The notes under the pieces: generated by a model
Databases searched by the model: none
What the model was told of the DNA's origin: nothing
The model's input: the letters and a program-made list of their open reading frames with translations, nothing else
Made by a program: the position numbers and the translations under genes
Shown here: positions 63,665 to 64,000 of the stretch, piece by piece
Layout of the letters: every line of letters begins with the position of its first letter
Numbering within the stretch: the stretch's first letter is position 1
Origin: Lithospermum erythrorhizon
Lineage: Eukaryota; Streptophyta; Magnoliopsida; Boraginales; Boraginaceae
Assembly (NCBI GenBank): GCA_019722365.1
Contig: JADFUC010002255.1
Span: forward strand, 248,001 to 312,000
Direction of reading: 5' to 3'
Length of the DNA: 64,000 nucleotides

Positions 63665-64000
63665 ACGAAAGTATTTTAAATAGATTTAGATAATATATAA
63701 ATAAAAAGTTAATAAGATGCATCAATATTATTTTGAATAATAGCATTATTTGTAATTAAAAATTATTTCAAGAACTTATTAAAATAATTCCATTTGAATC
63801 ATGAAAGTTATTTAGTATTGCATAATATATAAATAAAAAGCATAAGATGCATCAATATATTATTTTTGAATAATAAAGAATATTTCTAATTAAAACCTAT
63901 TTCTACAAATTATTAAAATGATTCCATTTAAATCATGAAAGTTATTTAGTATTGCATAATAAATGGATAACAACGTAAGATTCATTAATATAATATTCTT
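63665..64000. repeat. AT-rich tandem repeat, about 150-bp unit
   Basis: AATATATAAATAAAAAG...AAGATGCATCAATAT and ATCATGAAAGTTATTTAGTA each occur twice about 130-150 bp apart, and the array runs off the window end. Related but more diverged sequence fills 56900-57500 (AATAATATATAAATAAATCA, ATAGTAAATGGATAATAAAC). Confidence 0.7.

Overview
The window is nuclear DNA of a flowering plant, almost certainly a eudicot. It is AT-rich with long gene-poor stretches, has small GT-AG introns, and carries plant-only families: fibrillin, class II trehalose-phosphate synthase, BPA1-type RRM protein, DUF1645. It also holds many mobile-element remnants. I cannot name the species. The recurrent word TACTCCGTAT is only a weak hint. 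No bacterial, viral or CRISPR-type system was seen.

Left part, 1-31 kb. A degraded, relatively GC-rich stretch of unknown origin (1-3200) is followed by seven conserved loci. Plus strand: a fibrillin/plastid-lipid-associated protein (5913-7912), a four-EF-hand calmodulin-like protein (10007-10500), a small conserved membrane protein (14018-14870), a class II trehalose-6-phosphate synthase (22072-26160) and an inositol tetrakisphosphate 1-kinase (28220-29300). Minus strand: a BPA1-type RRM protein (16582-18977). A second minus-strand open frame (26642-27001) is unrecognised. The fibrillin, calmodulin-like, trehalose and inositol kinase loci are all disrupted by frameshifts and/or stop codons. 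The membrane protein and the BPA1-type gene splice into perfect open frames. The damage is therefore locus-specific and not general sequence error.

Middle, 31-47 kb. A long empty AT-rich stretch is followed by a GC-richer patch that looks LTR-derived (34.5-37.6 kb) and an intact two-exon DUF1645 gene on the minus strand (40230-41299). Next comes a mariner-like DNA transposon, 42579-46726, whose ends I can place to the base: terminal inverted repeats plus a TA duplication. Its transposase is frameshifted, and the third catalytic aspartate of the DD39D triad is a tyrosine.

Right part, 47-64 kb. I see no host gene. There is a repeat-derived block with three 46-bp tandem units (50.7-52.6 kb), a Ty1/copia reverse-transcriptase remnant (55.47-56.06 kb), and a mosaic of GC-rich GGCCCG blocks alternating with AT-rich ~150-bp repeats (56.5-64 kb). 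The mosaic contains a hAT-type transposase relic with the ASESAFS motif. The protein-coding genes do not form a pathway together: trehalose-6-P signalling, inositol phosphate synthesis, Ca2+ sensing and plastoglobule structure are independent functions that happen to sit side by side.
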